A stretch of DNA of 64,000 nt from Paucibacter sp. TC2R-5 (GTDB lineage: Bacteria; Pseudomonadota; Gammaproteobacteria; Burkholderiales; Burkholderiaceae_C): NCBI RefSeq assembly GCF_025717605.1, contig NZ_JAJIRQ010000002.1, positions 664,645 to 728,644 of the forward strand, read 5' to 3'. Numbering within the stretch: the stretch's first letter is position 1; every line of letters begins with the position of its first letter. Below, piece after piece: positions 42,572-51,905 of this stretch. Below the pieces are notes generated by a model that searched no databases, was not told where the DNA came from, and worked only from the letters and a program-made list of their open reading frames with translations. The position numbers were made by a program, and so were the translations under genes.

Positions 42572-44394
42572 TGCGCGGCCCGCTTGCTCTCATCGATGTC
42601 CACATACTGCCACCAGTCCTGCCAGAACAGCGGGCGGCGGTAGCCCTGTACAGAGGCCTGCGCCATATCGGTCAGGATGCGGTGGGTGTGCTGCTTGTAA
42701 GGCATATAGGCGGTGGAAATGCGCTTGGCTTTGAGCAGCAGTGCCTCGCGCTCAGGGCCGTCTGCCATGGCGGCCATTTGATCGTAGAGCTTGTCGAACT
42801 CGGCCAGCTTGAAGCGCGCCAAGTTTTGCCCGCCGGTGGCCGGGCCATACAGGCGCTGCAAGGCGCTCTGCGCATCGGGCTGCGAGGCTGCGGACGCCAC
42901 GCCCCAGATCATGAATTTGCCGCCGCGTGCGCTCTTCAGGTTCTCGGGCCATTTGGCCGTCTTGAATTGGGTTTTGATGCCGATGGCGCTGAGGTTCTTC
43001 TGCCACAGCTCGTCGAGCTGGCGCGAGGCATTGTCGGGCTGGGTATTGCGGATCAGCAGCAAGGGGCTGCCGTCAGGCAAGTCACGCCAGCCGTCGCCAT
43101 CCGCGTCCACATAGCCGTACAGATCGAGCAAGGCCTTGGCGCGGGCCGGGTCATAGTCGCCGGTTTCGGATTTGTAGTCGGCCGAGTAGCCGGTGGTGTG
43201 CGGCACGATCGGGGACTGCGCTTGCACCGCCTGGCCGCGACGGACCAAGTTGATCTCGCGCGGCACATCAATCGCCAGGCTGATGGCGCGGCGCAGCGCA
43301 ATCTTGGCCGGCTCCATGCCGCCCACAATCGGGTCATCCATATTGAAGGTCGTCAGGCCCACGTCCGGCCCCACGATGCGAAAGCCCTGCACACCCTTCT
43401 TGGCCAGATTCGGCGCGACCTTGCCATTGGGCATGGCCTGGCTGATGAACTCTGCCGGCACGCGCTCCAGAAAGTCTTTTTCGCCATTCAAGAAGGACAA
43501 CCAGCGCGGCTGCACCTCTTCGATGATGGCGATCTCGACCCGGTCCAGCATCGGAATGCGCCGACCCTTGAATTTTTCTTGCATCGCCAAGCCTTCGGCA
43601 TCGCCCGGCGAGGCCTCGGCGTCGTAGAAGCGCTCGCGGTAGTCGGGGTTTTTCTCCAGCACGATGCGTGAGCTGCGCCGCCACTCGCCCAACTTGAACG
43701 GCCCGGTGCCGACAGGGTGCTCGCCGACCTTGTCGCCGTAATGCTCGACCACCTCGCGGGCCAAGGCGCCGTAGAGGTCACTGCCGGTCAGAATGGTTTC
43801 GATCAAGCGTGGGCGCGGCTTGACCGTCTTGAATTGCAGGGTGTTGCGGTCCAGAGCCCGCAGGCCTTCGATCTCTTTGTCATAGTCAAAGGGCTTTTTA
43901 CCGTCGAGCGCCTGCTTGCGCAAAGCGGTCAGCCCGACCAGATCGGCCTCTTCCAGCGAACTCCAGCCAGGGCTCTTCAGCGCCGGGTCCGCAAAGCGCT
44001 TGAAGCTGTAGACAAAGTCCTGCGCGGTCAGCTCGCGCTTTTTGCCCTTGAAGGCGGCGTCGTCGGCGAAGTAGATGCCGGGCTGGATCTTGATGGTGAA
44101 GCTGCGGAAGTCTTCTGACATCTCCGGCAGGGCCGCAGCCACCAAGGGCTTGATCTGTACCGGCCGCGCCAGATGGTCGTAGCGGTACAGCGCCTCGAAG
44201 ATGCCGGCGGTGACGGTGCGCGAATAGATATCGCTGAGCTGAGAAGGGTCAAAGCCGGTCTCGGCGATCGGGAAGGCATAACGTAAAGCCTTGGCGGGTG
44301 GCGGCGTTACATCGGGCTCGGCCCGCACGGGCACTGCGAGCGCCGTCAGGCTTGCGCTCAATAAAAAAGTTAGTAGCTTCACGGTGTATTTCAT
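42568..44394 (-). CDS. Peptide-type ABC binding protein, array member 4
   Basis: 608 residues. Sec signal ending ALAVPVRA. Mature segments: LRYAFPIAETGFDPSQLSDI, DRVEIAIIEEVQPRWLSFLN, VPHTTGYSADYKSETGDYDP, DLYGYVDADGDGWRDLPDGS, and C-terminal WWQYVDIDESKR. It is nearly collinear with member 5 along its whole length, consistent with a recent duplication of the pair. ATGA overlaps couple it to members 3 and 5. Confidence 0.9.
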   Translation of the reverse strand: MKYTVKLLTFLLSASLTALAVPVRAEPDVTPPPAKALRYAFPIAETGFDPSQLSDIYSRTVTAGIFEALYRYDHLARPVQIKPLVAAALPEMSEDFRSFTIKIQPGIYFADDAAFKGKKRELTAQDFVYSFKRFADPALKSPGWSSLEEADLVGLTALRKQALDGKKPFDYDKEIEGLRALDRNTLQFKTVKPRPRLIETILTGSDLYGALAREVVEHYGDKVGEHPVGTGPFKLGEWRRSSRIVLEKNPDYRERFYDAEASPGDAEGLAMQEKFKGRRIPMLDRVEIAIIEEVQPRWLSFLNGEKDFLERVPAEFISQAMPNGKVAPNLAKKGVQGFRIVGPDVGLTTFNMDDPIVGGMEPAKIALRRAISLAIDVPREINLVRRGQAVQAQSPIVPHTTGYSADYKSETGDYDPARAKALLDLYGYVDADGDGWRDLPDGSPLLLIRNTQPDNASRQLDELWQKNLSAIGIKTQFKTAKWPENLKSARGGKFMIWGVASAASQPDAQSALQRLYGPATGGQNLARFKLAEFDKLYDQMAAMADGPEREALLLKAKRISTAYMPYKQHTHRILTDMAQASVQGYRRPLFWQDWWQYVDIDESKRAAQ

Positions 44395-46214
44395 TTGACT
44401 AAGCGCAGACGCTCATCGACGTCCACATATTCCCAAAAATTCAACCAAAACTGAGGCCGCCGATAACCGAGCAGCTGCGCGTGCGCCAGGTCGGTGATGA
44501 TGCGGTGGCCGCGTGGGCGGTAGGGCGCATAAGCTGCGCCCAGGCGCTTCAACTCGGTGAACAGGGCCAGCCGTTCGGGCCCATCGGGCAAGGCGTTGGT
44601 TTGGTTGTACAGCTCATCGAGCGACTTCAAATTGATGCGCGCGTAATTTTGCCCGCCAATGCGCTCGCTGAAGAAAAAGCCCAGCGCATCTTGCCCGTCC
44701 GGCGCGGCGGCCGAACTGGCCAGCGACCAGATCTGGAACTTGCCGGCGCGCATGGCCTTGAGGTTCTCCGGCCATTTGGCGGTCTTGAACTGCACCTTGA
44801 TGCCGATGGCGGCCTGTGACTTTTGCCAGATCTGGTCAATCTGGCGCTGGAACTGCTCGGGCGTGGTCAGGCTCTCCAGCACCAGCGGGCTGCCGTCGGG
44901 CTGCTCGCGAAAGCCGTCGCCGTCGCGGTCAATAAAGCCATACAGGTCCAGCAGCGCCTTGGCCTTGGCCGGGTCGTACTCGCCGCTCTCGCTCTTGAAA
45001 CTGGCGTCATAGCCTGTCGTGTGCGGCAGCATGATGGACTGTGCGCTGATCGCCTGGCCGCGCCGCACGATGCGGATTTCGCGCTCCGAGTCGGTGCCCA
45101 GCGAGATGGCCCGGCGCAGCGCCACGCGCTCTGGGCTATAGCCGCCGACGACCGGGTCCTCCAGATTGAAGACGGTGAACAACACATCCGACGTCACGAC
45201 GCGAAAACTCTGTATGCCTTTCTTGACCAAATTCGGGGCCAGCTTGCCACCCGGCATCGCCTGGTTGATGAAGTCCTCGGGCGTGCGGTCCAGCAGATCG
45301 AACTGCCCGTCCAAAAAGGACAGCCAGCGCGGCTGATTTTCTTCAATGATGGCGACCTCCACCCGGTCGATCATCGGGATGCGTCGGCCCTTGAAGCGCG
45401 CCAGCAAAGCCTGACCCTCGGCGTCGTCGGCGTTCGGTTCGGCATCGTAGTAACGCTCGCGGTAGCCGGGGTTTTTGTCCAGATTGATTTGCGAGCTGCG
45501 CCGCCAAGAGGCCAGCTGGAAGGGCCCGGTGCCGACCGGATGCTCGCTGCTGTGCTCCGGGTAGGCTTCGATCACCTCGCGCGCCACCGCGCCAAGCAGG
45601 CTCCCGTCGGCCAAATTCTGGTCAAAGCGCGGCCGGGATTTGCCCAGCTTGATCTGAAGGGTGTAGCGATCCAGCGCGCGCAAGCCTTCGATAGGCTTGT
45701 CGTAATCAAAGGGCTGCTTGCTCTTTTGTACTTGTGCGCGGTATTCGTTCAAGCCTAAGAGATGGTTCTCTTCCAGGCCGTCCCAGGTCGGGCTGTTGGT
45801 CGAAGGGTCGGCAAAACGCTTGAAGGAATAGACATAGTCGGCGGCGGTCAGCTCGCGCTTTTTGCCCTTGAAGGCCGGGTCGTCGGCAAAGTAGATGCCG
45901 GGCTGGATGCGAATCGTCCAGGTCTTGAAGTCGGCGCTGACCTCGGGCAGGGCGGCCGCCGTCAAGGGCTTGAGCTTGGCTGGCCGGGCCAGATGGTCAT
46001 AGGTGTAGAGGCCTTCGAAGATATGCGAGGTGACGATGCGCGAATAGATGTCGGTGACCTTGGCCGGGTCAAAGCCGGTCTCGGAGACGCGAAAGGCATA
46101 GCGCAAGACCTTGGGGCTGGTGTCACTTACTTCGGAAGCGGCAAGACGCGCGCTGCCGAACAGGCATAGCAATAGCAGCAAGGCGCGGCAACGAAGGGAA
46201 AGATCTACGTTCAT
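44391..46214 (-). CDS. Peptide-type ABC binding protein, array member 3
   Basis: 607 residues from ATG 46214; the longer in-frame extension to 46361 runs into the previous gene and is not needed. Signal sequence LRCRALLLLLCLFGSARLAA. Mature: VLRYAFRVSETGFDPAKVTD, DRVEVAIIEENQPRWLSFLD, LPHTTGYDASFKSESGEYDP, DLYGFIDRDGDGFREQPDGS. Its C-terminal segment differs from its sisters: GRISCAQ-less GQNYARINLKSLDELYNQTN and WEYVDVDERLRLVK. AAGGAG precedes the ATG. Separated from member 2 by 22 bases, not by an overlap. Confidence 0.9.
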   Translation of the reverse strand: MNVDLSLRCRALLLLLCLFGSARLAASEVSDTSPKVLRYAFRVSETGFDPAKVTDIYSRIVTSHIFEGLYTYDHLARPAKLKPLTAAALPEVSADFKTWTIRIQPGIYFADDPAFKGKKRELTAADYVYSFKRFADPSTNSPTWDGLEENHLLGLNEYRAQVQKSKQPFDYDKPIEGLRALDRYTLQIKLGKSRPRFDQNLADGSLLGAVAREVIEAYPEHSSEHPVGTGPFQLASWRRSSQINLDKNPGYRERYYDAEPNADDAEGQALLARFKGRRIPMIDRVEVAIIEENQPRWLSFLDGQFDLLDRTPEDFINQAMPGGKLAPNLVKKGIQSFRVVTSDVLFTVFNLEDPVVGGYSPERVALRRAISLGTDSEREIRIVRRGQAISAQSIMLPHTTGYDASFKSESGEYDPAKAKALLDLYGFIDRDGDGFREQPDGSPLVLESLTTPEQFQRQIDQIWQKSQAAIGIKVQFKTAKWPENLKAMRAGKFQIWSLASSAAAPDGQDALGFFFSERIGGQNYARINLKSLDELYNQTNALPDGPERLALFTELKRLGAAYAPYRPRGHRIITDLAHAQLLGYRRPQFWLNFWEYVDVDERLRLVK

Positions 46215-46236
46215 AAGGAGCAGAAAGACGGTTGGT

Positions 46237-48063
46237 TTATTTGGCCGCAGCCAAGGCATCGGCGTCGATGTCAATGTATTTCCAGAAGTCGCGCACAAAG
46301 GCGTTGCGCTCATAGCCGAGCACCCAGGGCTGCATGATGTCGGTGTAGACGCGGTGCACATGCAGCTTGATCGGCATATAGGCCACCATCAACTTCTGCG
46401 CCTCGGTCATCAGGTCTAAGCGCTCGGGGCCGTTGGGGAGTTTTTTCTGGGCTTCATACAAGGCGTTATAGGCGGGCAGATCAAAGCGGGCCTTGTTGGA
46501 CTGGCCCTTGTTGGGCCCGTAGCCCAGCGCCAGAAAGGTGTCGCCATCGGGTGAGGCCGCGGTCCAGCCTACGCCCCACATCATCAGCTTGCCGGCGGTC
46601 GAGGCCTTCAGGTTCTCCGGCCATTTGGCGTGGCGGAACTTGATGCGTACCTGGATCGCATCCATCGCTTTTTGCCACAGCTCGGCCAGCGCACGCTTCT
46701 CGCCGTCTTGCTCGGTCGCATATTCGATTGTCAAATCGCTGCCGTCCGGCTTATCGCGCCAGCCGTCGCCATCGGCGTCCACATAGCCGTAGAGATCCAG
46801 CAGGGCCTTGGCGCGGGCGAGGTCATGGTCGCTCATGCTGGTTTTAAGGGTGGGCACAAAACCGAACACGCCGGGGCTGATCGGCCCTTGGGCGGCGATC
46901 GCCTGGCCACGGCGGGGCAGGCGGATCTCCTTGTCAACATCGATGGCCAGCGCAATCGCTCGGCGTAGCGCAATCTTCTCGGGCGTGTAGCCGCCGACCG
47001 TCGGATCTTCCATATTGAAGTAGGAGATCGCCACATCCGCCCGCGCATAACGCACCATCTGCAGCCCCATCTTGGCCAGATTGGGCGCCAACTTGTTGTT
47101 CGGAAAGGCGATGGGCGCGTACTCCGCCGGCACTTCCTCGACCATATCGGTCTCGCCTTGCAAGAAGGACAGCCAGCGAGGCTGGTTTTCTTCAATGATG
47201 GCGATTTCGACCCGGTCGATCATCGGCAGTTTGCGGCCCTGCAGCCGCGCGGCCTGGGCCACCAGGCGCGGCTTGTCGGCGGGCGGCTTTTCGTCATAGC
47301 GCAGATCGCGGAAGTTGGGGTTCTTCTCCAGCACCATGCGTGAGCTGCGCCGCCATTCGGTCAAGGCCCAGGCGCCGGTGCCGACCGGGTGGGCCATGAT
47401 TTTGTCGCCGTAGCGTTCGACCACTTCATGCGCGACCGCGCCCATGGTGGAAGGGTCGGCAAATTGGTTGACGAAACGAGGGTCGCCGGCTTCGGTGCGG
47501 ACCTGGAAGGTGTAGCGGTCGATCAGCGTCAGGCCGGCGACTGGGCGGGCGTAATCAAACGGGGTCTTGCGCTTGAGCGCTTCTTGGCGCAACTCGTTCA
47601 GGCCCGGGATGCGGGCGATTTCGAACAAATAGAGATTGGGGCTCTTCCAGCGTGGGTCGAAATGGCGCTTGAGCGAATAGACATAGTCGGCGGCGGTCAA
47701 CTCGCGCTTTTTGCCCTCAAACGCCGGGTCGTCGTTGAAATAGATGCCGGGTTGGATGCGAAAGGTCAGGGTCTTGAAGTCGGCCGAGATCTCGGGCAGC
47801 GCCTCGGCCGTGGCCGCCTGCAGCCGCACCGGGCGGGCCAGGTATTCGTATTGCAGCGGCGCCTCAAAAATGCCGCCGGCAATGATGCGGGAGTAAAGGT
47901 CGGAGATCTGTGCCGGGTCAAAGCCGGTTTCGGCGATGCGAAAGGCGTAGCGAAGCACTTTTGGCTGTACTTTGGGCTCGCCAGCGCTGGCCTCGGCCAA
48001 GGCAAGGCCTGGCATCAGCATGGAAGCTGTGTACAGCATGATTGCCGCCCAGGGTCGCGCCAC
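46237..48063 (-). CDS. Peptide-type ABC binding protein, array member 2
   Basis: 608 residues. The start is GTG 48063: AAGGAG lies five bases upstream (48074-48069), and the protein then has a good signal peptide VARPWAAIMLYTASMLMPGL. Mature: VLRYAFRIAETGFDPAQISD, DRVEIAIIEENQPRWLSFLQ, GPISPGVFGFVPTLKTSMSD, DLYGYVDADGDGWRDKPDGS, and FWKYIDIDADALAAAK. It groups with member 1 (both have SPNLYL, a GPIxPGxFGF segment and GxFLALG-type residues). The leader holds two hairpins, one terminator-like, just ahead of the ribosome site. Confidence 0.9.
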   Translation of the reverse strand: MARPWAAIMLYTASMLMPGLALAEASAGEPKVQPKVLRYAFRIAETGFDPAQISDLYSRIIAGGIFEAPLQYEYLARPVRLQAATAEALPEISADFKTLTFRIQPGIYFNDDPAFEGKKRELTAADYVYSLKRHFDPRWKSPNLYLFEIARIPGLNELRQEALKRKTPFDYARPVAGLTLIDRYTFQVRTEAGDPRFVNQFADPSTMGAVAHEVVERYGDKIMAHPVGTGAWALTEWRRSSRMVLEKNPNFRDLRYDEKPPADKPRLVAQAARLQGRKLPMIDRVEIAIIEENQPRWLSFLQGETDMVEEVPAEYAPIAFPNNKLAPNLAKMGLQMVRYARADVAISYFNMEDPTVGGYTPEKIALRRAIALAIDVDKEIRLPRRGQAIAAQGPISPGVFGFVPTLKTSMSDHDLARAKALLDLYGYVDADGDGWRDKPDGSDLTIEYATEQDGEKRALAELWQKAMDAIQVRIKFRHAKWPENLKASTAGKLMMWGVGWTAASPDGDTFLALGYGPNKGQSNKARFDLPAYNALYEAQKKLPNGPERLDLMTEAQKLMVAYMPIKLHVHRVYTDIMQPWVLGYERNAFVRDFWKYIDIDADALAAAK

Positions 48064-48078
48064 GATGACTCCTTGCTT

Positions 48079-48114
48079 AAAGAAACGCGCCGGTGACCTT
48101 GTGAGCCCGGCGCG
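48079..48114 (-). terminator. Terminator or attenuator in front of binding protein 2
   Basis: On the leftward strand, CGCGCCGG and CCGGCGCG (plus-strand 48107-48114 and 48086-48093) form a perfect eight-base GC stem with a 13-base loop, followed by TTTCTTT. The ribosome site of binding protein 2 begins about five bases later. It could end transcripts from the GGDEF gene, or act as an attenuator of binding proteins 2-7. Confidence 0.6.
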
Positions 48115-48129
48115 CATTGGGTTGCCAAA

Positions 48130-48165
48130 GAACCGTCGCTTCGGCCCTTTTCGGGAGGACGGTTC
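48130..48165 (-). promoter_or_regulatory. Hairpin at the likely 5' end of the binding-protein 2 transcript
   Basis: Eight-base perfect arms, GAACCGTC (plus 48130-48137) and GACGGTTC (48158-48165), with an inner CCC-GAAAA-GGG mini-hairpin. A -10-like TAGACT lies at 48179-48174, so transcription may start near 48167, two bases before the stem. A stem right at the 5' end is typical of a stabilising or regulatory leader. No clear -35 is seen. Confidence 0.5.
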
Positions 48166-48250
48166 AGGCCCGCAGTCTACGGCCTGAATGAGTCGGCCGC
48201 CATGCAGTCGAACCCGAGGGTGGGAGGGCGGCAGGGAGGGAAGGCGCAGC

Positions 48251-49813
48251 CTATTCGGCCAGCACGGCCCGGTCGCGGCCGTCTTGCTTGGCTTGATAGA
48301 GCGCCTGGTCGGCCCGGGCCATCAGGGCGGCCGGCGTTTCGTCGGCCGCTAAAGCGATGCCCACACTGAGGCTGAGGATGGGCGCAACCGGCGAGGCTGC
48401 ATGCGGCAATGCCAGTTGCTGCAGATGCTGACGCAGGCGCTTGACGACTTCTTGCGCGCCTTCAGCATCGGTTTCGGGCAGCAGCAGTGCGAATTCTTCA
48501 CCGCCGATGCGAGCGGCCATGTCGCCGCCCCGACGCAGCGCCGCCTGCAAGACCTGGGCCACCAGCTTCAGCGCCGCATCACCGGCAGGGTGGCCGTAGT
48601 GGTCGTTGTAGAGCTTGAAATGGTCCACATCCAACATCAGCAAGGCCAGCTTGCGTTCGCCCCGGCATTTGTTGGACAGCTCCAGCGCCAGGCGCTCATC
48701 GAAGCCGCGCCGATTGGTCAAGCCCGTCAGGGCGTCGGTCAGGCTGAGTTGCTGCAGGCTGTCAACCTGGGTTTCGATCAGGCTCAGCAGGTGATTGACA
48801 TGGCCCGACAAGGTGCTGAGTTCGTCCGCGCCGCTCACCTTGATGCGGGTCTTCCAGGTCTGCGTCTTGGCCAGTGTGACCAACTGGCGGGTAAATCGGC
48901 GCAGGCGCCTCACCAGCAGCAGGTGGACGGCGACGGCCATCAGGCAGGCCATGACCAGCGCGGTCCACAGCAACTGCCCGCGTACCTGCTGATAGACCAG
49001 CAGGCCTTGCGCATGGACATCGCGCGGGACCGACAAGGCCAGCTGCGCCACATCGCGCTTGAGCAGGTCTTGCACCGGCAGGGCCAGGTGGTAGAGGCCG
49101 GGGGACTGGTTGCTTCGAACCTCCCCCGAGCCTAGCAAGCTGGCGGCGACAAAGTCGGGCCAAACCAGCATGTCCGGTTGGGCCTCGGCAGGGGCCTCCA
49201 ATTGGAAGGGCAGCCGGGTTTGCTTGCTGAGCTTGGCCAGCAAGTCAGCATCCAAAAGCCGCCCCATCACGACCGAGCCCGAGAACTCGCCGCTGGCATC
49301 ACTGCGGCGGATATGCGCCCAGCAGCCGAGCATCAAGCCGATTTCGGCTTTCATCAAACCGCAGGTCGGGGCGGCATGGCCATCCTTGATCAGGGCAATA
49401 TAGGGCTTGATCTGCTGTTCAAGCCAAACCGGGGTCTCGCCGGCTGGGCGATGCAGCCGAGGGTTGGTGTTGAAGTGCACCAAGCGCCCCTGCCGGTCGT
49501 ACACCATGATCAAGGACAGGTCCGCGGTCACCAGCGCTTGCGGGCCCAGACTGTCTTGCGCCCAGGCCGGGTCTGGGTGCTGGACGAAACGGTACATCTC
49601 GGACCAGACGGCCCAGTCACGGGTCAAGCTGTTCAGGTGCTCGAGCTCGGACTCTATGCTTTGCACCAGCCGACTGACATGCGAGGCCAGTTCACGCTTT
49701 TCTATGCTCTGGTAGCTGGCCTCAAGGCTGCCTTGCAACAAATTCAAGCTGACCAAGGCCATCAGGCCGAAGCCTAAGACAAAGGTCAATAGCAGCTTGA
49801 ACCGAATACCCAT
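48251..49813 (-). CDS. Membrane CHASE4-GGDEF diguanylate cyclase
   Basis: 520 residues. Membrane helix 1 (FKLLLTFVLGFGLMALVSLN), a periplasmic CHASE4-type sensor (about 30-280, including RDWAVWSEMYRFVQHPDPAW and LIMVYDRQGRLVHFN), helix 2 (LLWTALVMACLMAVAVHLLL), a HAMP-like linker, then GGDEF. The active motif is GGEEF at 437-441, with the allosteric I-site RGGD (428-431) exactly five residues before it, so it should make c-di-GMP and be inhibited by it. It lies between array members 1 and 2 on the same strand, 46 bases after member 1, which ties a surface-sensing signal to the binding-protein array. Confidence 0.92.
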   Translation of the reverse strand: MGIRFKLLLTFVLGFGLMALVSLNLLQGSLEASYQSIEKRELASHVSRLVQSIESELEHLNSLTRDWAVWSEMYRFVQHPDPAWAQDSLGPQALVTADLSLIMVYDRQGRLVHFNTNPRLHRPAGETPVWLEQQIKPYIALIKDGHAAPTCGLMKAEIGLMLGCWAHIRRSDASGEFSGSVVMGRLLDADLLAKLSKQTRLPFQLEAPAEAQPDMLVWPDFVAASLLGSGEVRSNQSPGLYHLALPVQDLLKRDVAQLALSVPRDVHAQGLLVYQQVRGQLLWTALVMACLMAVAVHLLLVRRLRRFTRQLVTLAKTQTWKTRIKVSGADELSTLSGHVNHLLSLIETQVDSLQQLSLTDALTGLTNRRGFDERLALELSNKCRGERKLALLMLDVDHFKLYNDHYGHPAGDAALKLVAQVLQAALRRGGDMAARIGGEEFALLLPETDAEGAQEVVKRLRQHLQQLALPHAASPVAPILSLSVGIALAADETPAALMARADQALYQAKQDGRDRAVLAE

Positions 49814-49859
49814 CCAGAGCTCCGAAGCGGGACCGCTTCCATCAGCGACCCGACCGGAC

Positions 49860-51698
49860 TCATTTTGCTTGCGATTGGCTCAATGCCTCGGTGTCGATGT
49901 CGACATATTTCCAAAAATCGCGCACAAACACATTGCGGTTGTAGCCGATCACCCAGGGTTGGGCCATATCGGTGAAGACGCGGTGCACCTCGGTCTTGTA
50001 AGGCATATAGGCCACCATCAGCTTGGCGGCCTCGGCCATCACGGCTTGGCGCTCCGGGCCGTCCGGCATTGCTTTTTGCTTGTTGTAGAGCGCATTGAAG
50101 GCCGGCAAATCAAAGCGCGCCTTATTGGCCTTGCCCTTGGCTGCCCCGTCGCCCAACGCCAAAAAGGTGTCGCCATCGGGCGCGGTGGCAACCCAGGACA
50201 CGCCCCACATCTGCAGCTTGCCGGCATTGGCCGACTTGAGGTTCTCCGGCCATTTGGCGGTCTTGAACTTGATGCGGATCTTCAGCGCATTCATGGTCTG
50301 CTGCCATTGCTCATTGAGCTGGCGGTTGGCGCTGTCGGGCTGGGTGGCGTATTCCAGTTTCAGCGCTGAGCCATCGGGCTGATCGCGCCAGCCGTCGCCG
50401 TCTTGGTCGACATAGCCATAGAGGTCCAGCAGGCTCTTGGCCTTGGCGAGGTTGTATTCGCCCATTTCGGACTTGAAGGCTGGATCGAAGCCGAAGGTGC
50501 CGGGTGCGATCGGCCCATGCGAAGGCACGGCTTGGCCGCGGCGGGCCAGGCGGATCTGCTTGTCGATGTCCGAGCCCAAAGAGATCGCGCGGCGCAGCGC
50601 AATTTTCTCTGGCGTGTAGCCGCCAATCACCGGGTCTTCCATATTGAAGTAGGTGAAGGCCACGTCGGCGCGCGGGTAGCGCGTCATTTGTATGCCACGC
50701 TTGGCCAAGTTCGGCGCCAACTTGTTGTTCGGCATGGCGATGGTGGCGAAGTCCGCCGGCACTTCCTCGATCACGTCCTTTTCGCCGTTCAGGAAGGACA
50801 GCCAGCGCGGCTGTGGCTCCTCGATGATGGCGATCACGACGCGGTCCACCAGCGGCAGGCGCTGCCCCTGCAGCTTGGCCACTTGCGCGGCCAGGGCCGG
50901 ATTGTCGGCCGGCGGGCTTTCCGCATAGCGCACTTCGCGGTAATTGGGGTTCTTCTCCAGCACGATTTGCGAGCTGCGGCGCCATTCGCCCAAGCGCCAG
51001 GCATTGGTGCCGACTGGGTGCTCCATGATCTTGCTGCCATACATCTCGACCACTTCGCGCGCCACCGCGCCGAGGAAGCCGGCATCGGCGAACTGGTTGA
51101 TGAAGCGCGGGTCGCCCACACCGAGCTTGATCTGGAAGCGGTAGCGGTCCAGCACCTTCAGGCCTTCGACCGGCCGGTCATAGTCAAACGGTTTTTTGGC
51201 CGCCATCAGCTCTTTGCGCAGCTCCGAGGCGCCCAGGATCTTGACGTTTTCAAGCAGATAGAGATTGGGGCTCTTCCACTGCGGGTCGTAATGGCGCTTG
51301 ATGGAATAGATGTAGTCGGCGGCGATCAGTTCGCGTTTTTTGCCGCCAAAGGCCGGGTCGTCGCTGAAGAAGATGCCGGGTTTCAACTCGAAGGTCAGCG
51401 TCTTGAAGTCGGCCGAGACTTCGGGCATGGCGACCAGGGTGTTGGGGCGCAGCTTGGCCGGGCGGGTGTGATATTCAAACTCCAGCGGCGCATCGAAGAT
51501 GCCGGCCGCAACCGCCTTGGAATAGCTGTCGGAGATCTGTGCCGGGTCGAAGCCGGTCTCGGCGGCGCGAAACGCGTAGCGAAGGGATTTCACGGGTTGT
51601 TGGGTCTGCGGGGCGGGCTGCGCTTCTTGGGCCAGCAAGGGCAGGCTGTTCAGGGCCAGCAAGCAGGCAGCGGCGCGCTTCAGGGTGGATCGCATCAT
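49860..51698 (-). CDS. Peptide-type ABC binding protein, array member 1
   Basis: 612 residues. Sec signal ending NSLPLLAQ. Mature: SLRYAFRAAETGFDPAQISD, DRVVIAIIEEPQPRWLSFLN, GPIAPGTFGFDPAFKSEMGE, DLYGYVDQDGDGWRDQPDGS and C-terminal FWKYVDIDTEALSQSQAK. Closest to member 2. It is the promoter-proximal gene of the leftward series and faces the transporter operon across a 307-base divergent region. Start at ATG 51698; a second ATG follows one codon later. Its predicted mRNA leader is only about 25 bases. Confidence 0.92.
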   Translation of the reverse strand: MMRSTLKRAAACLLALNSLPLLAQEAQPAPQTQQPVKSLRYAFRAAETGFDPAQISDSYSKAVAAGIFDAPLEFEYHTRPAKLRPNTLVAMPEVSADFKTLTFELKPGIFFSDDPAFGGKKRELIAADYIYSIKRHYDPQWKSPNLYLLENVKILGASELRKELMAAKKPFDYDRPVEGLKVLDRYRFQIKLGVGDPRFINQFADAGFLGAVAREVVEMYGSKIMEHPVGTNAWRLGEWRRSSQIVLEKNPNYREVRYAESPPADNPALAAQVAKLQGQRLPLVDRVVIAIIEEPQPRWLSFLNGEKDVIEEVPADFATIAMPNNKLAPNLAKRGIQMTRYPRADVAFTYFNMEDPVIGGYTPEKIALRRAISLGSDIDKQIRLARRGQAVPSHGPIAPGTFGFDPAFKSEMGEYNLAKAKSLLDLYGYVDQDGDGWRDQPDGSALKLEYATQPDSANRQLNEQWQQTMNALKIRIKFKTAKWPENLKSANAGKLQMWGVSWVATAPDGDTFLALGDGAAKGKANKARFDLPAFNALYNKQKAMPDGPERQAVMAEAAKLMVAYMPYKTEVHRVFTDMAQPWVIGYNRNVFVRDFWKYVDIDTEALSQSQAK

Positions 51699-51729
51699 TT
51701 CTTGTCGTCACTGACTTGGGGAGCCGCGC

Positions 51730-51758
51730 AGTCTAGTGCCTGGGCTGCGCCCCGCTCA
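51730..51758 (-). promoter_or_regulatory. Candidate promoter of binding protein 1
   Basis: Leftward, TGAGCG (51758-51753), 17 bases, TAGACT (51735-51730). Predicted start near 51723, 25 bases before the ATG. The -35 box is a poor match to TTGACA, but the TGAGC/GGGGCGC/TAGACT arrangement is repeated in the opposite direction ahead of the permease operon. Confidence 0.5.
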
Positions 51759-51876
51759 TGCGCAAATGGCATTGCCGCCGCCAAAGCGGCCCGAAAGCCC
51801 CATGAATTCTCGAAACATGTCTCAGTTTTGCTCGAACCCGGCCCTCAATTCAGGGGGCGACAAGGGCAAAACCCGG

Positions 51877-51905
51877 TGAGCAGGGGCGCTCAAGTCGACT
51901 AGACT
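51877..51905 (+). promoter_or_regulatory. Candidate promoter of the permease operon
   Basis: TGAGCA (51877-51882), 17 bases, TAGACT (51900-51905), then CGCG. Predicted start near 51912, about 94 bases before the permease ATG. The 51699-52005 divergent region holds this, its partner at 51730-51758, and no gene. Confidence 0.5.

Noticed and set aside
37165..51698. Seven receptors as an assembly artefact of one gene
   Set aside because: Their signal peptides, lengths and many internal segments differ, and each junction is distinct.
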